A DNA stretch of 64,000 bases from JANSWY01 sp965243755 (GTDB lineage Bacteria; Bacteroidota; Bacteroidia; Cytophagales; Cyclobacteriaceae): NCBI GenBank assembly GCA_965243755.1, contig CBDEVW010000002.1, forward strand, positions 1 through 64,000, in the 5' to 3' direction. Position 1 is the stretch's first letter. Each line of letters begins with the position of its first letter. Under the pieces are notes generated by a model. That model saw only the letters and a list, made by a program, of their open reading frames with translations, made no database searches and was not told the DNA's origin. The position numbers and the translations under genes are program-made. Positions 20,701 to 29,201 of this stretch are shown here, piece by piece.

Positions 20701-21033
20701 AAGCTTGCGGCAAGGCAGGAATTTGAAAATGGTTTACTCAATGGAGCCTCTGAGTTTTACTGGAACAATGGTCAGTTGCAAAGCAAGAATAACTATGAGG
20801 CCAATGAATTATCTGGAGAATCCTACGTTTACTATAAAAATGGAACTGTAAAGGAGTCTGAAACGTATTACCATCACCTGAACCACGGGGTGTCCAGAAA
20901 ATTCTATCCAAATGGATCGCTGGAAAAGTCTACTACCTGGGTATATGATATGAAACATGGGCTGGAAATTAAATATGACGAGAATGGCAATGAGATTTAC
21001 AGGAAGGTATATTGGTACAATACTGAATATTAA
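17755..21033 (+). CDS. secreted TPR protein with long array of YwqK/MORN-2-type repeats
   Basis: Very large exported protein, 1092 residues from the ATG at 17755 (signal peptide ending ...TLSYAQ). The first 200 residues hold tetratricopeptide repeats (EEKYEEALALYRQV, GDGDKALAIYDSAI, ERYEESMRSFKEAL). After a helical stretch, roughly residues 365-1090 are about twenty beta-hairpin repeats of the type G-x-W-x-Y-Y-x-N-G-x-(3-4)-Y (for example GEWIYYYENGNIQKRVNYD and HGKWTWYYENGNKSYEATY). Databases label the short version of this repeat as a YwqK antitoxin, but nothing here indicates a toxin system. It probably forms an elongated surface or periplasmic scaffold. It is first in a tightly overlapping five-gene operon. 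Confidence 0.85.
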   Translation: MNTVLKVVTSAVLILTGTLSYAQSNDTIPLINSSELIAEGVSLHDEEKYEEALALYRQVHEGDSNKMLAYLEEIVTLNAMEKYEETISLAEAILPRSSRYKPEIMESLANAYDLKGDGDKALAIYDSAITLYPKKHRIHYNKGIALYNKERYEESMRSFKEALRIYPFHASSHYQLALLSILQGNRVKAMLSLEIYLAINPGDNKALVLLEDLMNDAVRWEASIEPFDGNDPFQELELIIRSKVALKKNFKPSVKFKASMVNQTELLISEIKKVKQSDDFWSQLYLPFYQSLQEKSHIQAFIYLLLTSTKDEAVLKWKYKNEKASNELSQIALNTIFSFRLVHEHTILGVRDQYNHWFTESHELSAIGNVNGNDQSVGPWEYYHSNGQVQSRGIYGAPDTPTGEWIYYYENGNIQKRVNYDQKGQAVDSVVWFYDNGQLSSITPVKDNTAHGTVQLFGRCGELVEEYSYDNGVTSGPGFVYYNDGKTKVTYYYKEDQLDSTYTIYYRNGQLKESYQYHEGALNGDYVSYFEDGTLWQSGKYKDDEPTGEWITNYENGKLYSKGVYKNGKRNGQWTYYTINGNLRDDEFFNEDGKLHGTAKYYTVDGQLYYTLSYENGKIVQVEYFGENGDSLGTFGGENGNFRCEGYFVDGSMRNNLTYKEGLPHGIASYFYPGGQLKRTVTYDNGVQHGVWTEYHENGKVKIQTGYENDINEGYYRSYYSNGMVQNEGWVKNNEETGLWKAYYPNGALETETFYVNGEINGPTREYQLNGKMLSKSHYKNGRLLSTEIYDSLGGLIQTAVPDNAGQLKTIRPSGSLLKSKSLSCGIKSGEEIWYHKNGEIARVYIAEDGEYSGPFRSYLDNGAPYAIGEFRNSQQHGKWTWYYENGNKSYEATYHYGEKNGKTFRYHENGNIDSECEVAGDKKHGTCKYFDPEGNLQLIKHYDQELGFTGYQYPTSSGELIEIIPFNRSGKFELKAYFENGKLAARQEFENGLLNGASEFYWNNGQLQSKNNYEANELSGESYVYYKNGTVKESETYYHHLNHGVSRKFYPNGSLEKSTTWVYDMKHGLEIKYDENGNEIYRKVYWYNTEY

Positions 21034-22960
21034 AATTTTGGCGGCCATTTGGGGGTGTTTACTCCTAAGTAATAGTTTGTCTTCAAAAGGCCTAACACCC
21101 CAGGAGGAATTCGATAAATATAAAGCGCTTTATCCAGATGAGGTCGCTGTATATCTTAACAAATCTGAACAGGTCAAAATCAGGTTAATTGGGGACTCTC
21201 TGTCTATTGTAGTTTATCATCTGGAGGAAATTTTACACTTGAAGGAAAGCTCCAATTTCTTATCGAAAGACAAAATTTACAGTTCGCATTTTAGCAAAAT
21301 CAGTGATATTCAGGCGAGAACTCTTGTTCCTGGCAAAAAGAAATATCAGAAAATTGAGGTTACTGAATTTAAAGAAACAAACAGCACCGAATCTTATGTC
21401 TTTTATGACGACTCCAAATTCATTGAGTTTGTATTTCCCTCCGTACAAATTGGCGCTAAAACAATTTTATCTTACAAGGAGACCATCACGGACCCCCACT
21501 TTTTGGGTTCTTTTTTCTTCCAGTCCTTCCTGCCAATTGAACAGGCCAGTTTAATCGTAGAAGCAGATCATTCTGTCAAATTGAATTTCAAACACTTCAA
21601 TACCAGTTCCTTTGATTTGGAATCGAATGTGGTTGATAATGGAGGAACACGGCAGTATACGTTCAGTTTGCAAAGAATGAAGAAACTCAGTTTTGAATCG
21701 GAAGCTCCAAAGATCAATTATTTTGCTCCACACATCAACACTATGATCTCCTCTTATAAAAAGGAGGATGGTAGCCAGGTTAATGTACTATCCGGTCCTG
21801 AAGATCTGGTTGACTGGTACAAGACTTTTGTAAAAGGAAAAGAAAACACTTCAAGTAAAGAAATCGCCAGAATAGTGAAGGAGATCACTTCTGAAGACAT
21901 GAGTGAACTTGAAAAGGTGAAATCTATCTATTACTGGGTCCAAAATAATATCAAGTACATTGCATTTGAAGATGGCATGCGAGGGTTTATCCCTCATGGT
22001 GGGAATTATGTATGCGAAAAAAGGTATGGTGACTGCAAGGACATGAGCAGTATTATTATCAATATGCTTCGAGAAGCAGGAATTACCGCAAATTTCACCT
22101 GGATAGGCTCCAGAGACCTGCCCTACCGGTACGAAGAATTACCTTCCCCATCGTCTGACAACCACATGATTGCTACCTACAAAAGTGCTGATGGGGATTA
22201 CTATTTTCTGGATGCTACCTCCAATTACACCCCGTTTGGGTTCCCAACCAGTATGATCCAGGGGAAAGATGCATTGATAGCTACAGCAGAAGGATATGAA
22301 ATCGTAGAGGTACCAATTATTCCAAAAGAGAAAAACCTTATTCAGGATAAATATTCATATGAGCTTACAAAAACAGGTATAAAAGGATCAGGAGAAGTGA
22401 CACTTTCTGGCTATCCAAAAGTTTTTAATTCTCACAAAATGATCAAGGCAGATGCTAAAAGTACGGACAAATACATTACCAGATTATTGAACAGAGGGAG
22501 CAATAAGTTTTTTGTGGACAATTATAAGATTGAGAATTTGTCGGACCTGGACCAACCAATAAAAGTAAAATATGACTTCCGTGTTGAGGATTGTTACAGT
22601 AAAGTTGGCGATGAAATTTATATCAACATCAACCTGGAAAAAACTTTAAATGGTGCCTACATAGAAGACCGGGAACTGCCACTGGAAAAAGACTACAAGT
22701 TCCTCAGAGAGTCCGTATCCACTTTTAAGATACCAGAGGGATACCAGGTGAAGTTTTTACCTGAAAATGAGGCCTTTAATAACGAAATTTTTGGGTTTGA
22801 ATTGAAGTACACCCAGGAGGGAAATAGCATAAAAGTGGAACGTTATTTCTATCAGGACTTTCTTATGTTGTATCAAGAGAATTTTTCCTTATGGAATGAA
22901 GCCATTAAAAAATTCACCGAAGCAAACAGACAAGTTGTTATTTTAACAAAATCATCATGA
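20990..22960 (+). CDS. DUF3857 protein with active-type transglutaminase domain
   Basis: Exported protein of about 656 residues: signal anchor/peptide, an N-terminal DUF3857 beta domain, a transglutaminase-like domain and a C-terminal beta domain. The cysteine-protease-fold triad looks complete: Cys in RYGDCKDMSS, His in SDNHMIATY, Asp in YFLDATSNY. The start is uncertain: the ATG at 20990 overlaps the upstream gene by 44 bases, and the export signal (IKILAAIWGCLLLSNSLSS) begins about 14 residues later. The substrate is unknown. It overlaps the next gene by 4 bases. Confidence 0.87.
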   Translation: MRFTGRYIGTILNIKILAAIWGCLLLSNSLSSKGLTPQEEFDKYKALYPDEVAVYLNKSEQVKIRLIGDSLSIVVYHLEEILHLKESSNFLSKDKIYSSHFSKISDIQARTLVPGKKKYQKIEVTEFKETNSTESYVFYDDSKFIEFVFPSVQIGAKTILSYKETITDPHFLGSFFFQSFLPIEQASLIVEADHSVKLNFKHFNTSSFDLESNVVDNGGTRQYTFSLQRMKKLSFESEAPKINYFAPHINTMISSYKKEDGSQVNVLSGPEDLVDWYKTFVKGKENTSSKEIARIVKEITSEDMSELEKVKSIYYWVQNNIKYIAFEDGMRGFIPHGGNYVCEKRYGDCKDMSSIIINMLREAGITANFTWIGSRDLPYRYEELPSPSSDNHMIATYKSADGDYYFLDATSNYTPFGFPTSMIQGKDALIATAEGYEIVEVPIIPKEKNLIQDKYSYELTKTGIKGSGEVTLSGYPKVFNSHKMIKADAKSTDKYITRLLNRGSNKFFVDNYKIENLSDLDQPIKVKYDFRVEDCYSKVGDEIYININLEKTLNGAYIEDRELPLEKDYKFLRESVSTFKIPEGYQVKFLPENEAFNNEIFGFELKYTQEGNSIKVERYFYQDFLMLYQENFSLWNEAIKKFTEANRQVVILTKSS

Positions 22961-24924
22961 AAAAAATATTTCTGATCTTAGTCATTGTACTCACCACCTT
23001 TGCCACCAGAGCACAGTACTACAAAACGTACGACTGGAGACAAGACAGCATATTGATAGATGTTCCAGAAAGTTTTCAGGACCAGTCACTGATTACTTTA
23101 TTACGAAACACTGTTTATGAATATGACTACATAGGCCCATCCAGGGAATTCGGATTATATTATACCAATCACGAGATCCGTAAGGTAAATAATGATGATG
23201 CTGTTGAAAGATCAAATCGAATTTATATTCCTCTGGCCAATACTGTCGAAATTATAGATATCAAGGCCCGTACCGTTTTGCCTACAGGTGAAATTGTGAT
23301 TTTGGATGAAAACAACATTAAAGAAATTGAGGATGAAGACGGTGGCGAAGGTTTTAAAATATTTGCACTGGAAGGTGTAGAAGTGGGAAGCCAGGTGGAG
23401 TTCATTTACACAAAACGAATGCACCCCAGCTACTTTGGCAGAGAATATTTTCAGTACAAATACCCCGTGTTGCAGGGAGAGTTTAGATTAATTTCTCCAT
23501 GGAACCTGGAATTTGATTTCCGCACTTATAATACCAGTCATAAAATTGAAGAATTGAAGGATGAAAAGGACAATAAAAATATATATGTAGTTCAATTCGA
23601 AAATATGCCCTTGCTGAGGGAAGAACCTTTTGGCTTCTATAACAGTAACCGTGCCCGTATAGATTACAAACTGGCTTATAATGCGGCAAGTGGAAAAAGC
23701 AGGTTGTTCACATGGGCCAATGCGGCAGACAGAATATTTTACATGCTCAATGACAAAGATAAGAGTGAAGAAAAGGATGTCCTTAAATTGAGTAAAAGTA
23801 TTGGAATCAAAAATACCTGGCCACTGGAACAAAAGATAAGGCACCTTGAGCATTACATTAAAACCAACTTCTACTATGATGAATTTCAGAATGCTGAAAA
23901 TCTGTCATTTATCACAGCTAACAAAATCATCAATGACAGAGGTGCTGTAAGGCTGTATATGCATTTGTTCAGTATCTATGAGATCAACTACGAAATCGTA
24001 TTAACCACGGATCGCTCCAACATCAATTTTGATCCCAAATTTGACAACTGGAATTTTCTGGAAGCCTATCTTTTCTACTTCCCGGATCTGAAAAAATATC
24101 TTGACCCAACAAACTTTGGTCTACGATTAGGACTAATTCCTCCCATACATAATGATAACCATGGTTTGTTTATTCGTGCCGGAGTAGTGCAGGATGAAGT
24201 AATTGGATTCGGTGAAGTTCGAAAAATTAATGCAAGGTCCTATCAGCATAACTTTGATAACCTGGATATGGAGGTCTCATTTAATGATGATTTCACCACC
24301 ACCAACGTAAAAGCTGTCAGAAATTTCAAAGGGATTACCTCAACATTGTACAAAGCAGCTTACCCACAACTGGATGCAGAGAAACAACAACTTTTATTGA
24401 AGGACCTTATAAAATTCCTTGCTACAGATGCTGAAATAGAGGATGTCAAGCTCAGAAATACCTCCTTTGATTATATGAGCTGGGACAAGCCTTTTGAAAT
24501 TGAGGCCAACTTCAGTGCCACCTCCTACACTGATCTTGCCGGGCCGATTATTCTGTTCAAGGTTGGTCAGTTGATCGGACCTCAGTCTGAACTATATCAG
24601 GATGATGAACGAATTACGGATGTTGCGAACGATTTTAATAGAGGATATTTAAGAAAAATAAAAGTGAACATCCCGGAAGGTTATTTCATTGAAAACCCCG
24701 ACGACCTGAACATGGATTTTGTAGTGAAGAATGAAGAAGGTAAGGAGATCTTTGTCTTCAAATCTGGGTATAAACTGGAGGGCAATACGCTTAGTATCAC
24801 CATTGATGAATTTTATGACCAAATATCCTACCCAAAAGAAAAGTTCGAAGATTTTAGGAAAGTGATCAATGCTGCTGCAGATTGGAATAAAATTGTATTG
24901 GTGATGAAAAAATCGAATCAGTGA
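22957..24924 (+). CDS. DUF3857 protein with degenerate transglutaminase-like domain
   Basis: 655 residues, signal peptide ending TFATRAQ. It has the same three-part layout as its upstream neighbour (DUF3857 domain, transglutaminase-like fold, beta domain) but the catalytic residues are lost. The stretch that should carry Cys reads NDRGAVRLYMHLFSI, the His position lies in DNWNFLEAYLF, and only an Asp (KKYLDPTNFG) remains. It is therefore probably a non-catalytic partner of the active paralogue; the 4-base overlap (ATGA) couples their translation. Its stop overlaps the start of the rhodanese gene. Confidence 0.85.
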   Translation: MKKIFLILVIVLTTFATRAQYYKTYDWRQDSILIDVPESFQDQSLITLLRNTVYEYDYIGPSREFGLYYTNHEIRKVNNDDAVERSNRIYIPLANTVEIIDIKARTVLPTGEIVILDENNIKEIEDEDGGEGFKIFALEGVEVGSQVEFIYTKRMHPSYFGREYFQYKYPVLQGEFRLISPWNLEFDFRTYNTSHKIEELKDEKDNKNIYVVQFENMPLLREEPFGFYNSNRARIDYKLAYNAASGKSRLFTWANAADRIFYMLNDKDKSEEKDVLKLSKSIGIKNTWPLEQKIRHLEHYIKTNFYYDEFQNAENLSFITANKIINDRGAVRLYMHLFSIYEINYEIVLTTDRSNINFDPKFDNWNFLEAYLFYFPDLKKYLDPTNFGLRLGLIPPIHNDNHGLFIRAGVVQDEVIGFGEVRKINARSYQHNFDNLDMEVSFNDDFTTTNVKAVRNFKGITSTLYKAAYPQLDAEKQQLLLKDLIKFLATDAEIEDVKLRNTSFDYMSWDKPFEIEANFSATSYTDLAGPIILFKVGQLIGPQSELYQDDERITDVANDFNRGYLRKIKVNIPEGYFIENPDDLNMDFVVKNEEGKEIFVFKSGYKLEGNTLSITIDEFYDQISYPKEKFEDFRKVINAAADWNKIVLVMKKSNQ

Positions 24925-25226
24925 TGGGTTTACTGAAAACATTATTTGGAAAAGGGCCTGACATTGCAGCATTGCTTGCGGAGGGCGCTATTGTTGTAGA
25001 TGTACGGTCAAAACAAGAATTTGATTCCGGACATGTAAAGGGTTCCCTCAATATTCCGCTTGATCTCATCAGGCAAAACAAAGACCAGCTTGAGAAGAAG
25101 AAAAAGCCAATTATACTATGCTGTGCTTCAGGAATGCGTAGTGGATCGGCTACTTCCATTTTAAAAAAGAAAGGTGTGGAATGCTATAACGGTGGAAGTT
25201 GGCAGAAGGTCAATCAATACTTATAG
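24924..25226 (+). CDS. rhodanese-like domain protein
   Basis: 100 residues, a single rhodanese domain. Motifs: VVDVRSKQEFDSGHVKGSLNIP and the active-site loop C-A-S-G-M-R in LCCASGMRSG (about residue 73), which fits sulfurtransferase chemistry with a persulfide on cysteine. A short hydrophobic N-terminus (MGLLKTLFG) precedes the domain. The ATG at 24924 shares its first base with the upstream stop (TGATG); a GTG one codon earlier is less likely. Probably cytoplasmic, in the operon starting at 17755. Confidence 0.9.
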   Translation: MGLLKTLFGKGPDIAALLAEGAIVVDVRSKQEFDSGHVKGSLNIPLDLIRQNKDQLEKKKKPIILCCASGMRSGSATSILKKKGVECYNGGSWQKVNQYL

Positions 25227-25230
25227 CATC

Positions 25231-25584
25231 ATGACCATTGAAGACATACAGCAAATTTGTGAATCGCTCCCGGGAACTACCACAGATATCAAATGGGAGC
25301 AGGATCTATGTTTCTGCGTGGGTGATAAAATGTATGTAGTTCTGGGTTTAGACAAGAAACCAACGACAGCATCTTTCAAAGTACCCGATGACCAGTTTGA
25401 TTCATTGTTGGAGAGGGATGGGTTCTATCCTGCTCCGTACCTGGCTAGATATAAGTGGGTTGCGCTTGATGATATCAGTAAATTGACTTTAGAAGAGTGG
25501 AGAGTTTTCACACAACAAGCACACCAGCTTATTGCTCAAAAATTATCTAAATCACTTCAAAAAAAGCTCGGAATTACCGATTGA
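25231..25584 (+). CDS. MmcQ/YjbR family protein
   Basis: 117 residues from the ATG at 25231, 4 bases after the rhodanese stop. Typical of the MmcQ/YjbR family (double-wing fold, often called DNA-binding): CESLPGTTTDIKWEQDLCF, KMYVVLGLD, ASFKVPDDQFDSLLER, APYLARYKWVALDD. The biological role of the family is not settled. Its 3' end overlaps the convergent uvrA gene by 11 bases, and no terminator hairpin is visible between them. Confidence 0.88.
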   Translation: MTIEDIQQICESLPGTTTDIKWEQDLCFCVGDKMYVVLGLDKKPTTASFKVPDDQFDSLLERDGFYPAPYLARYKWVALDDISKLTLEEWRVFTQQAHQLIAQKLSKSLQKKLGITD

Positions 25585-28417
25585 GTTCCTGGGACAGAAA
25601 CTTTGCGGTATAGCCAACATTCTTTTTAATAATTTGCTCAGGTGTGCCACTCGCAATGATTTGTCCACCTTTTTCTCCACCTTCCGGACCAATGTCAACA
25701 ATATGATCGGCTACCTTGATTACATCCATATTGTGCTCAATGATTAAGACCGTGTTTCCTTTATCAACTAACTTATTTAACACCGTAAGCAAGTGCTCAA
25801 TATCCTGGAAATGAAGTCCGGTGGTAGGTTCGTCAAGAATGTAAAAAGTTTGTCCGGTATCCTTTTTTGACAGTTCTGTCGCCAGCTTCACTCTTTGCGC
25901 CTCTCCCCCTGATAAAGTGGTGGCATGTTGACCCAGTGAAATATAACCTAATCCTACTTCATTCAATGTCTGGATCTTGCGAAGGATTTTTGGTTGGTTT
26001 TCAAAGAATTCCACCGCCTGTTCTACAGTCATGTCCAATACATCAGAAATTGATTTTCCCTTGAACCTCACCTCCAGTGTCTCCCGATTGTATCTCTTAC
26101 CTTTGCAAGTCTCGCATGGCACCAAAACATCTGGCAGGAAGTCCATTTCGATCAGCCTCATTCCTCCACCTTCACAAGTTTCACATCTACCTCCTTTTAC
26201 ATTAAATGAGAATCTCCCCGGCTTATATCCTCTAATCTTTGATTCCTGCAACTCTGCAAACAAGGTACGAATGTCACTAAAAACCCCAGTATATGTCGCA
26301 GGGTTTGAGCGTGGAGTTCGACCGATAGGAGATTGATCAACCTCAATCACCTTGTCTATGTGCTCTAAACCTGCAATACTTTTGAAAGGCAATGGTTCCT
26401 GCCTTGATTTGTAGAAGTGTTTTCTCAACACCGGGTAAAGGGTCTCATGTATTAGAGAGGACTTTCCACTCCCTGAAACACCCGTAATGCAAATCATTTT
26501 TCCTAAAGGTAGGTGCAGGTCTACATTTTTCAGGTTGTGACCTGTGGCTCCTTTAAGTACAAGCTTCTGGCCATTTCCTTTTCTCCTGGTAGCAGGTACT
26601 TCAATTGTGAGTTTATTCTGCAGGTAATCTGAAGTAAGACTATTCAGTTTCAAAAAATCGTTCGGATGACCTTCCCCGACTATTTGTCCACCATGTCTTC
26701 CAGCTCCCGGACCAATGTCTATGATGTAGTCAGCATTTAACATCATGTCCTTATCATGCTCTACCACAATGATAGAGTTTCCCAGGTCCCTCAGGTCTTT
26801 AAGCGCCTGAATGAGTTTGATATTATCCCGCTGATGAAGGCCAATGCTTGGTTCGTCCATGATGTACAATACATTGACCAGTTGTGTGCCTATTTGTGTT
26901 GCCAGACGAATTCTTTGCGCCTCACCTCCAGACAATGTCCTCAAAGGCCGATTGAGGCTCATGTAGTCCAAACCTACATCCAGCATGAATCCAATACGCT
27001 TTCGGATTTCCTTTAAGATTTCTGTGGCGATTACATTCTGCTTTTCATCCAGTTTGGCCTCAATGCCCTCAAACCACTGGGAAAGAGCTCCAATATTCAT
27101 CTCAGCAAGTGCACCAATATGTTCACCCGCTATTTTGAAATGTAAAGACTCCTTCTTTAACCTGAACCCATTGCATTCAGGGCATTTTTTGGTATTGGTG
27201 AAATCCTGAACCCACTGACGTATTTTCTCAGAACCTGTGTCTTTTTGCTTTTCAAGGAATTTAATTATTCCTTCAAATTTGGTGTTCCAGTCAGTGCCGG
27301 GATATTTTGTAGAAGCTACGGCTACAGGTACATCATCGCCATACAGCAGTACATTAAGTACCTCCTCAGGAATTTTATTGATAGGAGTAGTTAAATTAAG
27401 TTTCTTCCTTTTCAGAAGTGCCTCAATTTTTTTAAAAATCCATATGTCCCGGTATTCCCCAAGTGGCGCAATGCCTCCTCTACTAATACTTAATGACCGA
27501 TCGGGGATCACCGAATCCACTGATATTTCTTCAATATTGCCTAAGCCCTTACATTCAGGGCACATGCCATAAGGTGAATTGAATGAGAAATTGTTTGGTG
27601 CCGGTTCGTCATAAGCAATACCGGTCTCAGGATCCATCAGGTGCTGAGAATAGTAATGTACCTCACCCTCCTGATCCAACGTTAGCATTACTCCATTTCC
27701 CTGGTTAAGGCAGCTCCTGATTGATTGCCCAATCCGGACCCGATCCTTTTCTCTCACGATGATTCTGTCCACCACCACCTCAATGTCGTGTGTTTTGTAG
27801 CGATCGACCTGCATCTTAGGGACCAGCTCCTGAATTTCTCCATCTACCCGTACCCGAGTATATCCTGATTTCCTGATTTGCTGAAAAAGTTCACGGTAGT
27901 GACCCTTTCTACCCTTCACCAATGGTGCCAGTAGCGTGAGCTTTTGGTCCTTAAATCCCGATAAAATGATATCAGTGATTTGCTCCTCCGTTTGCTTAAT
28001 CATTTTCTTACCCGTTGCATAAGAAAATGCCTCTCCAGCCCTGGCATACAGTAACCTTAAAAAATCGTAGATTTCAGTTAGTGTTCCTACGGTGGACCTG
28101 GGATTCCGGGAGGTAGTTTTCTGCTCTATTGATATCACAGGAGACAACCCATTGATCTTATCTACATCGGGTCGCTCCATATTCCCTATAAATGAGCGGG
28201 CATAGGCCGAAAAACTCTCCATATATCTTCTTTGACCTTCCGCATAGATGGTATCGAAAGCCAAAGAAGATTTTCCACTTCCACTAATGCCGGTTACCAC
28301 AACCAGCTTATTTCTTGGAAATGTCAGATCGATGTTTTTCAGGTTATGCTCTCTGGCTCCAACAACCTCAATCACCTCCTCTTCAGGCACTTCCAACAGG
28401 GTCTGCAAATCACTCAT
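25574..28417 (-). CDS. uvrA: excinuclease ABC subunit A (UvrA)
   Basis: DNA-damage recognition ATPase of nucleotide excision repair. 947 residues, full length. Two ABC ATPase modules with Walker A motifs GISGSGKSS (N-terminal) and GVSGSGKSS (C-terminal) and two LSGGEAQR signatures; two zinc-binding Cys clusters (CPECKGLG...CPECNGF and CETCEGGG...CETCKGKR). It starts 21 bases downstream of the LOG-family gene and is likely co-transcribed with it. Confidence 0.98.
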   Translation of the reverse strand: MSDLQTLLEVPEEEVIEVVGAREHNLKNIDLTFPRNKLVVVTGISGSGKSSLAFDTIYAEGQRRYMESFSAYARSFIGNMERPDVDKINGLSPVISIEQKTTSRNPRSTVGTLTEIYDFLRLLYARAGEAFSYATGKKMIKQTEEQITDIILSGFKDQKLTLLAPLVKGRKGHYRELFQQIRKSGYTRVRVDGEIQELVPKMQVDRYKTHDIEVVVDRIIVREKDRVRIGQSIRSCLNQGNGVMLTLDQEGEVHYYSQHLMDPETGIAYDEPAPNNFSFNSPYGMCPECKGLGNIEEISVDSVIPDRSLSISRGGIAPLGEYRDIWIFKKIEALLKRKKLNLTTPINKIPEEVLNVLLYGDDVPVAVASTKYPGTDWNTKFEGIIKFLEKQKDTGSEKIRQWVQDFTNTKKCPECNGFRLKKESLHFKIAGEHIGALAEMNIGALSQWFEGIEAKLDEKQNVIATEILKEIRKRIGFMLDVGLDYMSLNRPLRTLSGGEAQRIRLATQIGTQLVNVLYIMDEPSIGLHQRDNIKLIQALKDLRDLGNSIIVVEHDKDMMLNADYIIDIGPGAGRHGGQIVGEGHPNDFLKLNSLTSDYLQNKLTIEVPATRRKGNGQKLVLKGATGHNLKNVDLHLPLGKMICITGVSGSGKSSLIHETLYPVLRKHFYKSRQEPLPFKSIAGLEHIDKVIEVDQSPIGRTPRSNPATYTGVFSDIRTLFAELQESKIRGYKPGRFSFNVKGGRCETCEGGGMRLIEMDFLPDVLVPCETCKGKRYNRETLEVRFKGKSISDVLDMTVEQAVEFFENQPKILRKIQTLNEVGLGYISLGQHATTLSGGEAQRVKLATELSKKDTGQTFYILDEPTTGLHFQDIEHLLTVLNKLVDKGNTVLIIEHNMDVIKVADHIVDIGPEGGEKGGQIIASGTPEQIIKKNVGYTAKFLSQELNR

Positions 28418-28438
28418 ACCAGGATTGGGCTATTGAAT

Positions 28439-29164
28439 TTAGAAATTCGGAGATAGCAAATATTTATTATAAAATTCATCGATGACCTTTACAGCATCAG
28501 TAGCATTGTCTACCACATGAAACAGCTCCAGGTCCTTTTCGCTAATGTTATTTTCTTTTTCAAGCAGTGTTTGTTTAATCCAATCAACCAGACCGCCCCA
28601 GTATTCTTTTCCAACCATAATAATTGGGAAAGCTCCAATTTTTTTGGTTTGGATAAGGGTCAAGGCTTCAAACAATTCATCAAGCGTTCCAAATCCACCA
28701 GGCATTACGACAAATCCCTGAGAGTATCTCACGAACATCACTTTTCTAACAAAGAAGTAATCGAAGTTGAGTACTTTGTCTCTATCGATGTACTTATTAT
28801 GAAATTGTTCAAATGGCAGGTCAATGTTCAGTCCCACGGACTTTCCTCCCTGTCGGTGTGCGCCTTTGTTACCAGCTTCCATGATACCAGGACCACCGCC
28901 AGTGATTACTCCATAACCATGACGTACCAGTTTTGCCGCAATTTCTTCTGCCATTTTATAGTACGGATGATCTTCTTTGGTCCGTGCTGATCCAAAAATT
29001 GTTACGCAAGGTCCGATTTTAGCGAGTTTCTCAAACCCTTCTACAAATTCAGACATCACCTTGAAAATTGCCCATGAATCTTCACTTTTGATTTCGTTCC
29101 AATCCTTGTCGGCAAATGCTTTTAATATCTTTTCTTCTTCTTTTTTTGCTTCGTCTTCTCCCAT
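28439..29164 (-). CDS. LOG family protein (TIGR00730, cytokinin riboside 5'-monophosphate phosphoribohydrolase type)
   Basis: 241 residues. Rossmann-type hydrolase of nucleoside 5'-monophosphates in the lysine decarboxylase-like/LOG family. The signature PGGFGTLDELFE is present together with GGGPGIMEAGNKGA and IFGSARTKEDHPYY. An N-terminal extension of about 60 charged residues (KKEEEKILKAFADKD) precedes the catalytic domain, as in the longer subgroup. The true substrate in bacteria of this group is uncertain. Confidence 0.92.
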   Translation of the reverse strand: MGEDEAKKEEEKILKAFADKDWNEIKSEDSWAIFKVMSEFVEGFEKLAKIGPCVTIFGSARTKEDHPYYKMAEEIAAKLVRHGYGVITGGGPGIMEAGNKGAHRQGGKSVGLNIDLPFEQFHNKYIDRDKVLNFDYFFVRKVMFVRYSQGFVVMPGGFGTLDELFEALTLIQTKKIGAFPIIMVGKEYWGGLVDWIKQTLLEKENNISEKDLELFHVVDNATDAVKVIDEFYNKYLLSPNF

Positions 29165-29201
29165 ATTTTAAAAAATTGCATTGCAAATTAATGATAAATT
29201 A

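Noticed and set aside
17755..21033. YwqK toxin-antitoxin system
   Set aside because: The label comes from short repeat proteins; this is a 1092-residue exported protein with TPRs and no toxin-like neighbour.
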